64,000 nt of DNA from Paenalcaligenes niemegkensis (GCF_022230885.1 NZ_JAKGCT010000004.1:2294001-2358000), one strand, 5' to 3'. Shown: positions 27,007 through 36,796, numbered from the stretch's first letter. Notes: generated by a model from the letters alone, not told the origin. Numbers and translations: made by a program.

Positions 27007-28184
27007 TTAAGCCGTTTCGTTGAACAATTCGCGTCCGATGAGCATACGTCGAATTTCGCTGGTTCCGGCACCAATTTCGTAAAGTTTGGCATCACGCCAC
27101 AGACGTCCTGTACTGTAATCGTTAATGTAGCCGTTGCCCCCAGAATCTGGATGGCTTCACCGGCCATCCAGGTGGCTTTTTCGGCGCTGTACAAAATGGC
27201 CGCTGCGCAGTCTTTACGCACACTGCGCTGGTGGTTGCCTGAGTGTTTATCCAGCGTTTTTGCAACGCTATAACAGAGCGCCCGGCTTGCCTGGTGCGTG
27301 GTGTACAAATCAGCTATTTTCGCTTGAATTAACTGGAATTCGCCGATGGCCTGGCCGAACTGCTTGCGGTCGTGGACATAAGGGATCACAACGTCCATTA
27401 CCGCTTGCATGATGCCTAGAGGCCCGCCTGCGAGTACCGCCCGCTCGTAATCCAGGCCGCTCATTAGCACGCGTACGCCGCCGTTGAGTTTGCCCAGAAT
27501 GTTTGCTTCGGGGACCTTGCAGTCTTCAAATACCAGCTCACCGGTGTGGCTACCTCGCATGCCTAGCTTGTCGAGCTTTTGCGCTACTGAAAAACCGGCA
27601 AAGCCTTTTTCAACGATAAACGCGGTGATGCCATGCTGTTTTGCTTCAGGCTCGGTTTTGGCATACACAATCAGGGTGTCGGCATCGGGGCCGTTAGTGA
27701 TCCACATCTTGTGGCCGTTAAGTACATAGTGATCACCCTGTTTTTCGGCGCGCAGGCGCATGCTGACGACATCGGAGCCGGCCCCGGTTTCGCTCATGGC
27801 CAGGGCACCGATTGCGGTTCCTGAGATCAGATCAGGCAGATACCTGGCCTTTTGCTCGGCGGTGCCATTTCTGAACAGCTGATTCACGCATAAATTAGAG
27901 TGCGCTCCATATGACAGCCCTATTGAAGCACTCGCACGTGAAATTTCCTCCATGGCAATCATGTGCGCCAAATAGCCCATGTTGCTGCCGCCATATTCTT
28001 CGCTAACCGTCAAGCCCAATACGCCTAACTTACCCAGTTTGGGCCAAAGCCCCATCGGGAATTGATCACTTCTATCCACATCATGGGCTAAGGGAGCAAT
28101 CTCTTTTTCGGAAAATTGGCGCACGGTGTCGCGCAGCATATCGAGTTCTTCGTCGAGGTCGAAATTCAGGCCGGGCAGATGCAT
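27007..28184 (-). pseudogene. liuA: Isovaleryl-CoA dehydrogenase; one-base frameshift near the C-terminus
   Basis: FAD enzyme oxidising isovaleryl-CoA to 3-methylcrotonyl-CoA, step three of leucine catabolism. Acyl-CoA dehydrogenase motifs include [16 protein letters not shown] (about 130-145) and [16 protein letters not shown] (near 161-176). The helix-G sequence [15 protein letters not shown] carries the glutamate position typical of isovaleryl-CoA dehydrogenases. The frame goes wrong after AIQILGA; one base added to the five-C run at 27137-27141 restores [19 protein letters not shown], the standard C-terminus, stopping at 27007 for 392 aa. It is the first gene of the leftward operon; the promoter lies in the 126-base gap facing the MBL hydrolase. 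Confidence 0.9.
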
Positions 28185-28310
28185 GGATTGTCTCCAGAGT
28201 GACAGGGGTGTATACCGCGCGATTGGAGTAAGCTTGGTGCTTAGTTATAAGGTTTTAACTACGCTATCATGCGGTACTAGCCATGGTAAAGCCAATTGGA
28301 GACACTACTG

Positions 28311-29381
28311 ATGTCGGAAAATGAAAAGAAGCTCACCTACCCTTGGGGTGACACCTTGCCCGAGTCGGGGCACCTGATGAATGTGGCCGATGGAATTCAA
28401 TGGCTGCGCATGCCGCTGCCCTTTGCCCTGGACCATGTGAATTTGTGGATGTTGCGTGACGAAATTGAAGGGCAGGCGGGCTGGACCATCATCGACACCG
28501 GTGTGGCTCGCGATGAACTTAAAGGTTATTGGGAACGTATTTTTGCCGAGGAGCTGCAAGGCTTGCCTATCTTGCGTGTCATCGTGACTCATATGCACCC
28601 CGACCATGTAGGCTTGGCAGGGTGGATCTGTGACAAGTGGCAAGTGCCACTGTACATGACCATGACCGATTACATTGTGGCGCGCTACTGGACCCAGCCC
28701 GACCCAAGCGGGGAAAATACAGGCGGGCCCAACGGCAAGGCAGCCGCCGATCACTTTGCCAGCCATGGCCTGACTGATCCAGAATCACAAGAGAAAATTG
28801 CACAGCGTGCCAATTACTATCCTGGTCTGGTTTCGCCTTTACCGCGCCGTTTTAACCGCTTGGTGCATGGTGAGTGTGTACGTATAGGCGGACGCGAATG
28901 GCGGATTATTGTGGGATACGGTCATGCCCCTGAGCATGCTTCGCTGTATTGTGACGATATACAGGTTCTGATTTCCGGCGACATGGTGTTGCCCCGTATC
29001 TCAACTAACATCAGCGTGTTTGACTCAGAACCAGAGGCGAATCCGCTGCCGCTGTTTTTGAATTCCCTGGCAGCCTATCATGATCTTCCTGACGATACGC
29101 TGGTTTTACCTTCCCATGGCCGGCCTTTTAAGGGGCTGCACGAGCGTATCGGGCAACTATTGAGCCATCACAGCGATCGCCTGGACGATACCTATAGCGC
29201 CTGTGTTAATGGCCTGACTGCGGCTGATCTGGTGCCTGTCTTATTTAAGCGCAAGCTGGATTTGCACCAGCTTAGTTTTGCAATGGGTGAAGCATTGGCT
29301 CATTTGCATGCGCTTTGGTACGACGGAAAGTTACGCCGCGAACGGGGCACGGATGGTGTGTTTCGCTTCTACGCTATTTAA
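28311..29381 (+). CDS. MBL-fold metallo-hydrolase
   Basis: Metallo-beta-lactamase-fold hydrolase, 356 aa, with the zinc motif THMHPDHVG (HxHxDH), then HAPEHAS, GDMVLPRIS and PSHGRPF supplying the remaining ligands. The C-terminal hundred residues form a helical domain like those of glyoxalase II-like or lactonase-like members. The ATG at 28311 is chosen over an upstream in-frame TTG (28296) because GGAGA lies 8 bases before it. It is divergent from isovaleryl-CoA dehydrogenase, suggesting a link to acyl-CoA metabolism, but the substrate is unknown. Confidence 0.85.
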   Translation: MSENEKKLTYPWGDTLPESGHLMNVADGIQWLRMPLPFALDHVNLWMLRDEIEGQAGWTIIDTGVARDELKGYWERIFAEELQGLPILRVIVTHMHPDHVGLAGWICDKWQVPLYMTMTDYIVARYWTQPDPSGENTGGPNGKAAADHFASHGLTDPESQEKIAQRANYYPGLVSPLPRRFNRLVHGECVRIGGREWRIIVGYGHAPEHASLYCDDIQVLISGDMVLPRISTNISVFDSEPEANPLPLFLNSLAAYHDLPDDTLVLPSHGRPFKGLHERIGQLLSHHSDRLDDTYSACVNGLTAADLVPVLFKRKLDLHQLSFAMGEALAHLHALWYDGKLRRERGTDGVFRFYAI

Positions 29382-29556
29382 GCGGTTGGCTTTCTGTCTT
29401 AAATACCCGTGAGGGCATGTTTGATGTACTGATTCAGGCATTTACACCCGGTACTTTTGCTATGTACTTATTACGCCGCGCCTGCCGCTGTTTGTGATAG
29501 CTTATGTGTTTACACTCTTTTCATTTTTACTTCTTGCCTTTGCCGTCTACCACCCT

Positions 29557-30756
29557 ATGAGTTCCTCACGTTCATCGCAGCTCGATACGCTCTTACAACA
29601 CACCGGACTTGCGGAGTTTGACCCGCAAACAGGGGCCGCGCCTGTGGCCATTCCTTCCATGCGTACAAGCACGGTACGGTTTAAATCATTAGCCCATCTG
29701 GACCGGGCCCATCAGGCGTTGATGGCGGGTAAACGTTCGCCGGTGTATGGCCGCGGCGGCATGGATACCCATGCCGCGCTGGAGCAGGTGTTCTGTGAGC
29801 TTGAAAACGGTGAGCGCACCTATCTTGTGCCCTCGGGCATGGCCGCCATCGTGTTGGGCATCAGCGCTTTTGTCCAGCACGGTGATCATGTAGTGGTTAC
29901 TGATTCGGCCTATGCACCTGTACGTGCCTACGATAGCGGCCTGGCAAAGCGTATGGGGGTAGAGATCAGCTATGTGGCGCCCGATGTAGAGTCCGTGAAG
30001 GCTGCCATCAAACCCAACACCAAAGTACTCTACATGGAGTCTCCGGGTTCATTGCTGATGGAAATGCTGGATACGCCAGCCTTGGTGCAGGTTGCGCGTG
30101 ATCACGGCCTTGTTTCCGTGATGGATAATACCTGGGGCTCGGGTTATGCGTATCGTCCTCTTGATTTAGGCGTACAGGTGTCGGTGGTGGCGGGTACCAA
30201 GTATGTGGCGGGCCATTCTGACTTATTGTTGGGGGCGGTGGTAACGAATGATGCCGCCTTGATTCCTGCCTTGAACGAAGTGCATTACGCCATGGGCTAT
30301 TCGGTAAGTGCTGACGATGTATGGCTGGCATTGCGCGGTGTCCGTACTTTGCCCATACGCATGCGCGAGTGTGCGGCGAATGCGCTTCAGCTAAGTGAGT
30401 TTCTGGCGACGCTGCCGCAGGTTAAACGTATCTTCCATCCCGCCTTAAGTAGCGACCCCGGACACGCCTTGTGGAAGCGTGACGCCTTGGGATCTAACGG
30501 TATGCTGGCCTTTACACTGGATGTACCGGCCGAGACTGCTCGTCGCTTTGTCGATAAGCTGAACCTGTTCGGAATCGGCTTTTCTTGGGGTGGCTTCGAG
30601 AGCCTGGTGCAATATGTTGATCACAGCACTGTTGCGCCACATTCGTACTGGAATAACGACACCCTTTCGCTGATTCGCATGCATACAGGGCTGGAGAACA
30701 TCGAGGACCTAATTGCTGATGTAAAACAAGCACTGAGTGCCGCGCTGGCGGGTTAA
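29557..30756 (+). CDS. metC: Cystathionine beta-lyase-like PLP enzyme (Cys/Met metabolism family)
   Basis: Gamma-family PLP enzyme of sulfur amino acid metabolism, 399 aa from the ATG at 29557 (MSSSRSSQLDTLLQ). The frame is open further upstream and would add a hydrophobic 21-residue stretch, but that does not resemble the family N-terminus. Motifs: SPVYGRGGMDTHAALE near the start, GMAAIVLGISAF for phosphate binding, MDNTWGSGYAYRPLDLGV with the PLP aspartate, and GTKYVAGHSDLL with the PLP lysine (about residue 206). MetC-type beta-lyase is the best guess, from motifs such as WGGFESL near the C-terminus; gamma-synthase or lyase activity cannot be excluded. It converges on the FMN reductase gene with a 6-base gap. 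Confidence 0.85.
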   Translation: MSSSRSSQLDTLLQHTGLAEFDPQTGAAPVAIPSMRTSTVRFKSLAHLDRAHQALMAGKRSPVYGRGGMDTHAALEQVFCELENGERTYLVPSGMAAIVLGISAFVQHGDHVVVTDSAYAPVRAYDSGLAKRMGVEISYVAPDVESVKAAIKPNTKVLYMESPGSLLMEMLDTPALVQVARDHGLVSVMDNTWGSGYAYRPLDLGVQVSVVAGTKYVAGHSDLLLGAVVTNDAALIPALNEVHYAMGYSVSADDVWLALRGVRTLPIRMRECAANALQLSEFLATLPQVKRIFHPALSSDPGHALWKRDALGSNGMLAFTLDVPAETARRFVDKLNLFGIGFSWGGFESLVQYVDHSTVAPHSYWNNDTLSLIRMHTGLENIEDLIADVKQALSAALAG

Positions 30757-30762
30757 GCACGA

Positions 30763-31350
30763 TCAGTCGATTTTATTTGGCTTTGAGCTTTCCTGCAGGT
30801 GAAGGGTCCAGATGTACAAGGCATCAAGTTGCTTGCGCAAATAGGCTTCAGTGGTGTCATCCCGCATCTCACCGTCAGGACCGATCAGATTTTGTGCGGT
30901 CGGAATCATGATCTCAGGCTGATTTAAAGGGTGTACATTCAAGAACACCAATACCTGACGAAGGTGGTACTGGGCCCTTGCTGTGGCAAAGCGGCCCGCA
31001 CTGGCCCCCATGATGGCTGCGGGCTTGTGGGCAAAGGGCTGGTCTGCGCCACGCGAGGCCCAGTCAAGTGCATTCTTCAGCAAGCCCGGTATAGAGTAGT
31101 TGTACTCGGGAGTAACAAAAAGCAGGGCGTCTGCACTCGCAACTTGCCGACGAAATCGCTCTACCGAGGGCGGGAACCCAAGGTCGTTGACGTCTTGGTT
31201 ATAGGGAGGAATGTCTGAGATATCAGCCGTGCTGAAGCGGATGGTATTAGGGGCCGCGCGTTGTGCACATCTAAGTAGTGCGCCGTTTAGGGAAGCCTTG
31301 CGCAAGCTGCCGCAAATTCCCAATACGTTAATGGGGCTGGATGAATTCAT
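30763..31350 (-). CDS. NADPH-dependent FMN reductase family protein
   Basis: Flavodoxin-like FMN-binding oxidoreductase (azoreductase, quinone or chromate reductase type), 195 aa. The FMN phosphate loop is ICGSLRKASLNGALLR (near 10-25), and the second flavin motif is TPEYNYSIPGLLKNALDWAS (near 77-96). The ATG at 31350 is preferred over 31386 since GGAG precedes it at proper distance and the family begins right there. The physiological electron acceptor is unknown. Confidence 0.88.
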   Translation of the reverse strand: MNSSSPINVLGICGSLRKASLNGALLRCAQRAAPNTIRFSTADISDIPPYNQDVNDLGFPPSVERFRRQVASADALLFVTPEYNYSIPGLLKNALDWASRGADQPFAHKPAAIMGASAGRFATARAQYHLRQVLVFLNVHPLNQPEIMIPTAQNLIGPDGEMRDDTTEAYLRKQLDALYIWTLHLQESSKPNKID

Positions 31351-31466
31351 CTCTTGCACTCCGTCCTTAATGTATCGTTGAAACACAAACCACTGCTTAG
31401 CTGTTGCCGGAGTAACGCTGATCCGTGTGGCACCATCGTAATCAGCAGCGGTTTGATAATACGTGG

Positions 31467-31540
31467 AATAGTGCCTGCGTGCATAGCAAGCTTGCGCTTG
31501 TTCACAATGTATACAGCTGCTTGCTTATGCAGGCACTATT
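31467..31540. repeat. Long imperfect inverted repeat downstream of the paraslipin gene
   Basis: Outer arms AATAGTGCCTGC (31467-31478) and GCAGGCACTATT (31529-31540) match perfectly over 12 bp; the pairing continues inward with small bulges (GCAT-AGCAAG against CTTGCT-TATGC). The total is about 27 bp per arm around a 20-base centre containing GCAAGCTTGC. It begins 24 bases beyond the paraslipin stop. No T run follows on either side, so it is not a canonical terminator; a small palindromic mobile-type repeat or RNA-end stabiliser is possible. Confidence 0.6.
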
Positions 31541-31563
31541 TGAATTGCTCAGACGTTGTGTGT

Positions 31564-32507
31564 TCAGGCCTCAGGCTTCTTACGGGCTGTTTCAATCACG
31601 GTCATGGCAGAGGCAATAAGTCCGCCCATATCAGCCATGTTAGAGGGAAGGATCAAGGTATTACCTTTTTTGGCGACTTCAGCAAACGCATCCACGTAGC
31701 GTTCCGCTACTTGCAGGTTAACGGCATCACGGCCCCCTCCTTAACAATTGCCGAAGCGACTTTCTCAATGGAGGTGGCCGTGGCATCTGCAATTTCGCGA
31801 ATCGCGGCAGCTTCACCCTGAGCGTTATTGATTTGTGCCTGCTTCTCACCTTCAGAGCGGGCGATATCGGCTTCACGCTGACCGGTGGCAATGTTGATTT
31901 GCTCTTGGCGACGGCCTTCAGAAGCCGCGATCAGTGCCCGTTTTTCTCGCTCAGCGGTAATTTGAGCCTGCATGGCACGCAAAATTTCGTTGGGAGGTGT
32001 TAAGTCTTTGATTTCGTAGCGTAAAACTTTTACGCCCCAGTTAAGAGCCGCCTCGTCCAAGGCCGCTATGACCGTGGCGTTGATGAGGGAACGCTCTTCA
32101 AAGGTCTTGTCGAGCTCCATGCGTCCGATAGCTGAACGCAAAGCTGTTTGTGCGAGTTGGGTAACCGCTTCAATATAGTTGAACGAACCGTAGGAGGCGA
32201 GTTTGGGGTCGGTTACCTGAAAATACAGCACGCCGTCGACTTGCAGCTGGGTGTTATCGCGGGTGATACAAATCTGGCTGGGCACGTCCAGTGCGAATTC
32301 TTTCAAGTTGTGTTTATAGGCGACGCGATCAATAAAAGGAATGACAAAACCAGGTCCGGCGCTTAATACACGGTCAAATTTGCCTAATCGCTCGATAACC
32401 CAGGCACTTTGTTGAGGCACAATGCAAATTGACTTGAACAGTATCAGTATGACTACCAGTCCGACGACCAACAGCGTTATAGAAGATGAATCCAGGTTGT
32501 AAAACAT
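31564..32507 (-). pseudogene. Paraslipin / SPFH-domain protein (stomatin family); one-base frameshift
   Basis: Membrane-anchored SPFH/band-7 scaffold, QmcA/SLP-2 type. One N-terminal membrane segment (about 8-28) is followed by IVPQQSAWVIERLGKFDRVL and the SPFH domain (to about 200), then an Ala/Glu/Arg-rich coiled coil with repeated EREKRALIAASEGRRQEQ-type sequence. The frame breaks after IVKEGA; one base added to the five-C run at 31733-31737 gives EGGRDAVNLQVAERYVDAF through FAEVAKKGNTLILPSN to a stop at 31564, 314 aa, matching family length. It is paired with an NfeD gene just upstream, the classic partner. Confidence 0.9.
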
Positions 32508-32602
32508 ACATGTTTCCTCGGTGGACTAATTAGAACGTAGCGCTCTGGTTTTCAGCACAAGTTCTGTACGGACGTAGCAAGGCGCATGTTCAAAAGTGGA
32601 TG

Positions 32603-33022
32603 TTAATCAGTGGACTGTACGGATTTAACAATTAGTGTATTGGCTCGTATCGCAGTAATTTGGTAACGACCGGGGACAAGCTCCTGGGTGGAATCCTCAA
32701 GTTCAACGTCCCACATCGCACCCCGGTAGCTGGCTCGTCTGCCGCTTTGTAAAATTTCTACGACATTACCGATGTCCAGCGACTGCTCACTTTCGGTGTC
32801 CCTGAACCGCATTCTTTTCTTGGAGCGAATGTAGAATACCAGCCCGAGCAGCAAGCCAGCGCTAAACAGCAGTAGTTGCCCCGCGATACTGAAATCAGGC
32901 TTAAGCCATAAGGTGATGCCGGGCAATAGCAGGCCAGCACTGATGAACAACAAGAAAATCGTACCGGAAAGCAATTCGGTAATGAGCACCAGCATCGCAA
33001 GCACAATCCATATCCAAGCCAT
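32603..33022 (-). CDS. NfeD family membrane protein
   Basis: Short NfeD protein (139 aa): two or three membrane helices in the first 75 residues (MAWIWIVLAMLVLITELLSG onward), then a small OB-fold (about 80-139) with GNVVEILQSGRRASYRG. Members assist stomatin/paraslipin proteins in membrane quality control. The ATG at 33022 is chosen (AAAGGA before it); the upstream in-frame start at 33097 would add a non-family extension. It is transcribed with the paraslipin gene, 95 bases apart. Confidence 0.85.
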   Translation of the reverse strand: MAWIWIVLAMLVLITELLSGTIFLLFISAGLLLPGITLWLKPDFSIAGQLLLFSAGLLLGLVFYIRSKKRMRFRDTESEQSLDIGNVVEILQSGRRASYRGAMWDVELEDSTQELVPGRYQITAIRANTLIVKSVQSTD

Positions 33023-33235
33023 AGTGAATCCTTTGTTCGCACTGCAATACAACACGCTTTGATTAACCTTCCGAAAATATAACCTGTAGTGCGGCAAGGC
33101 GTAGCTTTAAATCCTCCGGCGCATGATGACAGCCCGCAGGCTGGCTATGTTCCCGGTTGGTCTATATAGGACTTATCAAGCTGGGCTTTAGTTTCAAATC
33201 ACCGAGCTCGCGCATGGCGTTGAGGCGACGAAGAC

Positions 33236-33616
33236 TTAGTCTTCCCAAATTCTCTGAATTTGTCTGCGGTCGCGTTTGGTAGGACGGCCTGTGCTAATGC
33301 TGTGTGCTGGCTCAGGGGCCAGGCGGCGCTGTTCGGCAGCATGCTCGCGCGCGGCAATGCTGTCGGCAGTCTCGGCATAGAGGGCCTGGGCTACCGGCGC
33401 AGGGCCCCGTACGCCGCTGAGCGCCATCACCGTAACGACCGTAGTGGACATGTTTTTTTGCAGACTGAGGGTGTCGCCTACGCTGAGTTCGCGTGCAGGT
33501 TTGGCCCGTTGGCCGTTAACCAGGACCCTTCCTTTGTTGATCTCGTCAACAGCGAGGCTACGCGTCTTGTAAAAGCGAGCTGCCCACAACCATTTATCAA
33601 GACGAAGTTTATCCAT
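33236..33616 (-). CDS. hslR: Heat-shock protein 15 (S4-domain RNA-binding protein)
   Basis: Small basic protein of 126 aa with an S4 RNA-binding domain at residues 4-60 (RLDKWLWAARFYKTRSLAVD, then GRVLVNGQRAKPARELSVGD), followed by a charged tail. HslR binds 50S subunits carrying stalled nascent chains and helps recycling. The length and whole pattern match. It is a single gene; nothing notable in the surroundings. Confidence 0.92.
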   Translation of the reverse strand: MDKLRLDKWLWAARFYKTRSLAVDEINKGRVLVNGQRAKPARELSVGDTLSLQKNMSTTVVTVMALSGVRGPAPVAQALYAETADSIAAREHAAEQRRLAPEPAHSISTGRPTKRDRRQIQRIWED

Positions 33617-33711
33617 AGGACTAACGTTACTGTTTAAGAGTTAGATTTTTATATCTTACTATGAACAAACCTCTGTGCCTTTGTTAGCTAAAGCAGATAG
33701 TCATGCTCGTG

Positions 33712-34692
33712 CTACATCCATGGAAACAGCTGTCGCCATTGAGCATAGTCGGCAAAGGCCTCGGGCAACAAGAAACGCGGACTATAGCCAAACTCGTTTT
33801 TTAAGCGATCGATAGCAAATGGCGGGCGAGCCGTTGGCGCGGGGATCCCCACATTTGCTTTGTTTTCCTGGTCTACTTGCTCGTACCTAAAGTTTGGAAA
33901 CTGTCTGTGCAGTGCCTCACACCAGTCTGTGGCTGCCCAGCTTTGGCCAGTGGCAACTTGATATGTGCTGTGTTGACAGTGGTCAGCAGCAAGTAGCAAG
34001 GTAACTGCTTGGGCCACATCAGTGCCGTATACCCAGTCTGTGGGCAATTGCTTAGTAAAGGCGGCTTGATGGCCTTGTTCTGCCAGACGCCACAGCGTGT
34101 AAGGAATACTGAGCGTGTCGCGTACGCCTGTGTCGTGTTCCCACCGGCCAAAAGTGACTCCCAGCCGCAGCACAACCACATCCAGGTTTCGTGTGCGGCG
34201 ATAGCGCAAGGCGCAACGCTCGGCAGCGTATTTGCTGATTGCATACAGGCTTTCGGGGACCGGGATATCAACATCCTCGTGCAACTGCCCCGTTGTTTTG
34301 ACTGTGCTGCCGAAAATGGCGCCACTGCTTAAACACACGACGCGCTGTATATCGCAACTGATAGCAGCTTCCAGAACAGCGAGGGTACCCAAGAGATTCA
34401 CGTCGAGGATGGTGTGGGCTTTGCTACGCTCGGTGTCAAGAGCCGCCGTAATCGCCGCGCCATGGACTACCTGCGTTACGCCATGCGTTCGCATACTTTG
34501 TATGAGCTGCTGACTGTCTCGTATATCACCCAGTTCTATAGAAAGCATGGCCGGGTATGAGGCAAATGCTGCGGTTATCGAAGGGTGAGGTTCTTCCAAG
34601 CCATAGAGCACCACATGTTGCCCACGACGCAGTAAATCTTCGGCAATGTTCAGGCCACAGAAGCCCCCACCGCCCGTAATTAGCACAGCCAT
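33712..34692 (-). CDS. NAD(P)-dependent epimerase/dehydratase (extended SDR)
   Basis: 326 aa extended short-chain dehydrogenase. The nucleotide-binding loop TGGGGFCGLNIAEDL is at 6-20, the catalytic serine in CLSSGAIFGS (near 121-130), and the YxxxK pair in YAISKYAAER (near 154-163). It follows the hydantoin-racemase-like gene by 15 bases and closes the TRAP-1 operon, so it probably acts on the imported compound or its product. The substrate is unknown; the family includes nucleotide-sugar epimerases and small-molecule dehydrogenases. Confidence 0.85.
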   Translation of the reverse strand: MAVLITGGGGFCGLNIAEDLLRRGQHVVLYGLEEPHPSITAAFASYPAMLSIELGDIRDSQQLIQSMRTHGVTQVVHGAAITAALDTERSKAHTILDVNLLGTLAVLEAAISCDIQRVVCLSSGAIFGSTVKTTGQLHEDVDIPVPESLYAISKYAAERCALRYRRTRNLDVVVLRLGVTFGRWEHDTGVRDTLSIPYTLWRLAEQGHQAAFTKQLPTDWVYGTDVAQAVTLLLAADHCQHSTYQVATGQSWAATDWCEALHRQFPNFRYEQVDQENKANVGIPAPTARPPFAIDRLKNEFGYSPRFLLPEAFADYAQWRQLFPWM

Positions 34693-34707
34693 GCGTTCGG
34701 GCCTCGT

Positions 34708-35457
34708 TTAAAGAGGTTGACGGCCAATCAGGGCCATCAGCGCAGGTGATAAGCCTGCAACGGGTTTATCCGGAGGTGGGGCGTAACTGCCGGCCTGAGA
34801 ACTGCGGGTGTTAATACCGACTATTGCCTCTGCCTGTCGCACAGCGCAACTCACCCCATCCACGAGCGGCACCGGAATACGGTCTGCAACGGTCCGGGCC
34901 AAGCCAGCCAACGGTGCGCCAGCAATAATGATGACGTCTGCTCCATCCTCTTCTACAGCCTGTTTGCACAGTGTAATCAGCTGTTCGCCATGGTCGTCCT
35001 GAATGGTAGCGATATTACGTAAGGAATTCTCCAGACAGCGGATGCTGGCTAAGCGGCTGCTCATACCATAGCGTGCTACGGTTTCTTCATACCAGGTACG
35101 GATACGACGCGAAATGGCTACGATGGAAATCTTGCCGCCCAGCATAGAGGCCGTCATCAGGGCAGACTCGGTCATACCCATTACCGGAATAGGCAGGATT
35201 TCACGAGCCGCCAAGAGCCCGGGATCTCCAAAGGCTGCCACAATGGCTGCGTCGTAGTCTGAGTAATGCTCGGCCAGGGCGGTGAGTGTTGCATAACCGC
35301 CCACGGCCGCCTCGGCGCGAGTTTCTATATAGGCTACGCCGAAAGGTGCAGTCACGACATTAATTTCGACCTGTGGAGACGCGACTCGACGCGCTTCTTT
35401 TTCGATGAGCTCCGACACGCTGGTCGAAATATTTGGATTAACAATTAATAAACGCAT
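34708..35457 (-). CDS. Hydantoin racemase-like protein lacking the usual catalytic cysteines
   Basis: Asp/Glu/hydantoin racemase superfamily, 249 aa, starting MRLLIVNPNISTSVSELI. The two active-site positions are recognisable but without cysteine: AAFGDPGLLAARE (near 74-86) on the N-terminal side and IIAGAPLAGLARTVAD (near 177-192), where IILGCAGM-type sequence is expected. The remaining cysteines (in RCLEN, LCKQ and VSCAVR) are not at these sites. It is encoded directly after TRAP system 1, upstream of the epimerase, in a cluster with a dihydropyrimidinase, so a hydantoin or carbamoyl-amino-acid role fits; however a two-cysteine racemase mechanism is not possible as written. The product may be a different isomerase or lyase. 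Confidence 0.8.
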   Translation of the reverse strand: MRLLIVNPNISTSVSELIEKEARRVASPQVEINVVTAPFGVAYIETRAEAAVGGYATLTALAEHYSDYDAAIVAAFGDPGLLAAREILPIPVMGMTESALMTASMLGGKISIVAISRRIRTWYEETVARYGMSSRLASIRCLENSLRNIATIQDDHGEQLITLCKQAVEEDGADVIIIAGAPLAGLARTVADRIPVPLVDGVSCAVRQAEAIVGINTRSSQAGSYAPPPDKPVAGLSPALMALIGRQPL

Positions 35458-35516
35458 TGTTTCCTCGATAGCATAATAATGGGGCTTGCCCAGTCACGGG
35501 CGAGCCAGGCAAAACC

Positions 35517-36796
35517 TTAGAACCCCATTGCACGCGGTAGTGCCGTTACCAAATCTGGGAAGGCAATACATAGGCCCAGAACAGCAAATTGCACTAGCAC
35601 AAAGGGAAATGACTCACGGATTAATGGGCCCAAAGGTACCTTGCTGATTCCGCTGACGACAAAATATAAGACACCTACCGGTGGAGTCATCATGCCGATG
35701 ATCAGGTTAAATACGAACAAGAAGCCAAAATAGAGAGGATCAATGCCATAGGTCAGGGCCAATGGGGCGAACAGAGGCACCAACATAATGTAGGCAGCGT
35801 TTGATTCAAGGAACATGCCCAGTACGATCAGCAAGGCCATGACCAGCAGCAAGAATGCTAGCGGGTTTTGGGTCAGGCCCTGAATGAAACCCGATAGTTG
35901 TGCGGGCACCATTTCAATGGTGAAAATAAACGTTACTGCTGCGGCAAAGGCAATAAGGGCCCCCACCATTGCCGACGTGACGGCTGCACGGTATAAACAC
36001 CCGGGCAGGTCCTTGAGTTTTAATGTCCTGGTAATAAAGAAACCAATAATCGCCGAGTAAACGACGGCAATTGCAGCGCCCTCAGTTGCAGTAAAAGCAC
36101 CAAATACAATGCCGCCTACTACGATGATCGGCATTAACAAGATCACTAACGCACGTCGGCCCTGCGTCAGCATGTTTCGGAAGTTAAAGGCAGCGCCCGT
36201 AAAAGCATAGCCTCTGCGTTTAGAAATAATTCCGGCTAACACCATAAAGCAGCCGACCAAAAGGAAGCCAGGAACGACGCCGGCCATAAACAAGCCGCCG
36301 ACGGAAACGGATGAGCCGGCCATCAGGGCGTAGACAATCATGGCGTTGCTAGGAGGGAAAATGGCGCCCAGGTTAGCCGCTGAACAAATCACCGCTCCCG
36401 AGTAATCATCAGGGTAGTACTTACGCAGAGACGGCACCAATGTGCTTCCCAGCGCACTTGCACTGGCCACAGCCGCACCGGACACGGAGGAAAAAATGGT
36501 GCCTGAAATAATGGTGACCTGTGCCAGCCCCCGTGAACTCGCCCCACCATGCTGTTTGCGAAGGCGATCAGGCGTTCCATGATGTGAGCCCGCACCATCA
36601 ATTCACCCGCAAGAATAAATAGCGGAATCGCCATCAGGGGAAAACTGTTGACTGCGTGCATCATGCGCTGCGGCATAACCACCAATTCAAAGTCGAGCAT
36701 GTAGACTGCCGCCACCGAAGCCATGCCCAATGCAAAGGCTAGGGGCATACCGGTAAGCGCCAGGCCAAGGAACATTAATATTAAGTAAACGGTCAT
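35517..36796 (-). pseudogene. dctM: TRAP transporter large permease (system 1); one-base frameshift
   Basis: DctM-type membrane subunit moving organic acids with sodium. Two overlapping frames (36796-36389 and 36485-35517) form one 426 aa protein of about 12 membrane helices when one base is added to the five-C run at 36538-36542. The junction then reads MVGRVHGGLAQVTIISG and continues TIFSSVSGAAVASASALG, a family hallmark. The second half includes GMMTPPVGVLYFVVSG. The start overlaps the DctQ stop by four bases (ATGA), showing translational coupling. Confidence 0.9.

Noticed and set aside
31354-31821. 155-codon plus-strand frame over the inverted repeat and paraslipin end
   Set aside because: Opposes the restored paraslipin C-terminus and reads through the inverted repeat; no protein-like pattern.
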